In this document: one piece after another, positions 59,801-64,000 of the stretch
Layout: each line of letters opens with the position of its first letter
How positions within the stretch are numbered: position 1 is the stretch's first letter
NCBI RefSeq assembly: GCF_964204865.1
Contig: NC_135255.1
Location: forward strand, 14,971,135 to 15,035,134
DNA: 64,000 nucleotides
Direction: 5' to 3'
DNA from: Styela clava
Taxonomy: Eukaryota; Chordata; Ascidiacea; Stolidobranchia; Styelidae
The notes under the pieces: model-generated
The model's input: only the letters and a program-made list of their open reading frames with translations
What the model was told of the DNA's origin: nothing
Databases searched by the model: none
Position numbers and translations under genes: made by a program

Positions 59801-61953
<2,153 letters not shown>

Positions 61954-62220
61954 GTGAGTTTTCATTTCTTTGGTACATTTATACATTAATTGCATGTAAG
62001 TGACGCCCTTTAACCTAATGATATTTGAAGGCGACAAATACGTCCCGACCGAGATGGCCGGCCTGTAGACTATATAGCTGGCTGTATTCCTAAATTCCTT
62101 CGTCCAATATGATTGCCACTAACTTGCAATGTGTTAAATTTATTTGAAACCAATTAATCCAGTTCTTTTATTGAGTGACGAAAGATAATACGGTGTACTG
62201 TAAATTATATTCTAATTCCG
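61954..62220. other. Intron or junction between the fibrinogen gene and the LTR element
   Basis: No sixth fibrinogen exon seen. Contains CCGAGATGGCCGGCC and AT-rich sequence. Confidence 0.35.
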
Positions 62221-62582
62221 TGTGCCGTATACCGTATATTTAAAGAATTTTTTGGGCTACCAACTACAAGTCTACATCTGTAGGACAAACATGCTTGATT
62301 AACAATAAACTAAATAAATGTGCAGCTTACTAACTAATCAATAACCTAAATGGACCTATACCGACGGTAAAGCAGAGTCGGAAACCTAAACATTTTAAGC
62401 TAAAACCTAACCTAAAACGGCGCTGCCAAATGCAAAGCGCAACCTGAAACAACGGGCTGACCTTGAGTCTGAGTCGGTCAAACGCGGGCTCTTGTCACGT
62501 GACATCTATGTGACGTCATAATAGGTGTTAAATGACCCATAACAATATTATGATTTAAAAAAGGGAAAGATTGATCGTTACA
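62221..62582 (-). repeat. 3' LTR of the BEL/Pao element (approximate)
   Basis: On the minus strand the LTR begins TGTAACGATCAATC at 62582, directly after a GGGGGCGGTA tract (62583-62592) that would serve as polypurine tract. It carries TTATGACGTCAC, TGTCACGTG and GACTTGTAGTTGGTAG blocks, also found at 13.65-13.92 kb. The far end is placed at a CA near 62221 and is uncertain. The second LTR lies outside the window. Confidence 0.6.
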
Positions 62583-62845
62583 TACCGCCCCCAATAACTT
62601 GACCGGGACTGTGGAAAGTTATTTCAAAACAAAACGATCAATAAATCACATAAAACATAACTAGTAATCGAACGAAACTCATGAAACATCACTCCACAAA
62701 TTGGTGGAATTATACAAAATGAATATATACATATAAACATATATCTTAGCGACCAAAAGCCAAATTGTCTTAATAGCCTCAATAAAGCTTATATAGAGCA
62801 AAGCCCATTAAATATATTGTAACATTTAGTCATTACAATCATGCT
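62583..62845 (-). other. Untranslated 3' part of the BEL/Pao element
   Basis: AT-rich stretch between the pol stop codon and the polypurine-like tract. No frame. Confidence 0.5.
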
Positions 62846-64000
62846 TCACAATTCTTCTAGGAAGCATAATTTTCTGATATCACGAATGAAAGATGAAGAG
62901 GCAGTGTCTACACGCACTCTTCTAACATGACCATTACTATCAGGAAAGGTCTCCCTGATGATTCCTTTGGGCCATAAGCCTCGCTTGGTGTTCTCATCTA
63001 CCACGAGAACTAAATCGCCTTCTTTGAAGTTTCTTTCAGGATGGAGCCACTTTTGTTTGGCCTGAAGTTGAAGATATTGCTTGATCCATTGTGACCAAAA
63101 TTGATCCGCTAAGCAATGGACTAGTTTCCAGGATTTACGATATCCATCAGCTCGATTGAACTCTCCAGGAGAAAGCGACGAGTCAAGTTGACCCGTCAAC
63201 AGCATCTTTGGAGTTAGAGGGGGAGAATCCGCAGCATCGTCACTGGATGAGGTGATAGGACGATTATTGATGATTCGTTCCACAATGCACAGAAACGTTT
63301 GTAGGCCTTCATCATCAAGCACTCTTTCTCCAACCAGTGCATACAAAACTTTACGCACTGTACGAATAATTCTTTCCCAACATCCTCCTTGGTGGGAAGC
63401 AAGTGGAGGTGAGTGGATGAACTTGACACCACGATTAAGCATATAGTCGTGTAATTTATCATTGTTCCAGCTCTTTATTGCAGCCTTGAGTTCTCGTTCG
63501 GCCCCAACAAATGTAGAGGCATTGTCACAGTAGATCTCCTTTGGCATGATATGACGACTTGAAAATCGTTCCAAGGCATTCAAAAACGAATTGGTCTCCA
63601 AAGAATGTGAAACTTCGAGATGAACAGCACGAGAAGACATGCATGTGAAAACACAAACATATCGCTTTATTGTGCTTCTTCCTTGCTTGATTATGACTGG
63701 CCCCATATAATCTATTCCAGTCCATGTATAGGCTGGATGACCTGGGGTTACCCTGCTGGCAGGAAGAGGTGCCATAACTTGTTTGCCAACCTTTGCTCTT
63801 TGCATGCGGCATTTAAGACATTTCCTTAGGTAAGAGCGAACAGTAGATTGACCATGTATTATCCAGTATCGTTCTCGAATGACTGCAAGAACATGTAATG
63901 TGCCACTATGTCCCTCTTGCTCATAGTACTTTTTGATGAGTAATCTTGTCACATGGTGATCTTGAGGTAGAATTATTTGATGTTTGCTATGAAGTGGTAG
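62846..64000 (-). CDS. BEL/Pao retrotransposon pol, integrase end (open to window edge)
   Basis: The frame is open from the window end to a stop at 62846 and remains open upstream of 63952 (ILPQDHHVTRLL). It shows an HHCC zinc-binding module (H in EGHSGTLHVL, C in LRKCLKCRM). It then has a DDE integrase core with Asp in WTGIDYMGP, Asp in IYCDNASTFVG and Glu in GGCWERIIRTVRK. Last comes the C-terminal domain typical of BEL/Pao (GDLVLVVDENTKRGLWPKG, then RRVRVDT). No stop or frameshift is visible, so the element may be young. Reverse transcriptase and protease should lie beyond the right edge. Confidence 0.9.
   Translation of the reverse strand, partial: LPLHSKHQIILPQDHHVTRLLIKKYYEQEGHSGTLHVLAVIRERYWIIHGQSTVRSYLRKCLKCRMQRAKVGKQVMAPLPASRVTPGHPAYTWTGIDYMGPVIIKQGRSTIKRYVCVFTCMSSRAVHLEVSHSLETNSFLNALERFSSRHIMPKEIYCDNASTFVGAERELKAAIKSWNNDKLHDYMLNRGVKFIHSPPLASHQGGCWERIIRTVRKVLYALVGERVLDDEGLQTFLCIVERIINNRPITSSSDDAADSPPLTPKMLLTGQLDSSLSPGEFNRADGYRKSWKLVHCLADQFWSQWIKQYLQLQAKQKWLHPERNFKEGDLVLVVDENTKRGLWPKGIIRETFPDSNGHVRRVRVDTASSSFIRDIRKLCFLEEL

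Overview
The window is a piece of an AT-rich animal (metazoan) nuclear genome. The genes are split into short exons with GT-AG introns, some of them very short (49 bp in the methyltransferase gene). The spacers are full of decayed DNA transposons, LTR sequence and dispersed repeats. The gene families seen (OXR1/NCOA7-type LysM protein, COMT-type methyltransferase, NAT8/camello-type acetyltransferases, fibrinogen-related secreted protein), the BEL/Pao and piggyBac elements and the short introns fit a marine invertebrate. An ascidian tunicate is my best guess, from general impression only; nothing in the window proves it. There are no bacterial operons, tRNA genes, rRNA genes or CRISPR arrays.

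Layout. 0-7.2 kb: the 5' coding exons of an OXR1/NCOA7-like gene on the minus strand, running off towards the left. 7.2-18 kb: mostly non-coding, with several hAT-type elements, a solo-LTR candidate, a tRNA-like SINE candidate and one dead acetyltransferase gene at 11.2-12.3 kb. 18.0-20.5 kb: a 51-bp minisatellite directly in front of the last four exons of a plus-strand gene of unknown function. 22-26 kb: an intact four-exon acetyltransferase gene between inverted copies of composite repeats. 28.3-30 kb: a COMT-like gene, followed by a partial duplicate of its first exon that is split by an 800-bp hAT element. 33.7-42.3 and 49.0-58.3 kb: two copies, in the same orientation, of one 8.6-9.3 kb segment, each carrying one intact acetyltransferase gene, one broken gene of a second acetyltransferase subfamily, a two-exon remnant of a third, and a stray fibrinogen-domain exon. 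Between the copies lie a broken piggyBac element and further acetyltransferase exon fragments. 59.8-62 kb: the 5' half of a secreted fibrinogen-domain gene. 62.2-64 kb: the 3' end of a BEL/Pao LTR retrotransposon.

Main theme. I count twelve acetyltransferase loci, in two subfamilies with the same exon plan: N-terminal exon, membrane-anchor exon, core exon, acetyl-CoA-loop exon. Three are intact (23.1, 40.6 and 56.6 kb). The others show 1-bp deletions, a lost start exon, a nonsense codon, lost splice sites or loss of whole exons. This is a birth-and-death gene array caught in progress. In the duplicated pair of subfamily-2 genes, each copy was inactivated by a different lesion. All exon coordinates were derived by hand from splice motifs and protein similarity; no transcript or database evidence was available.
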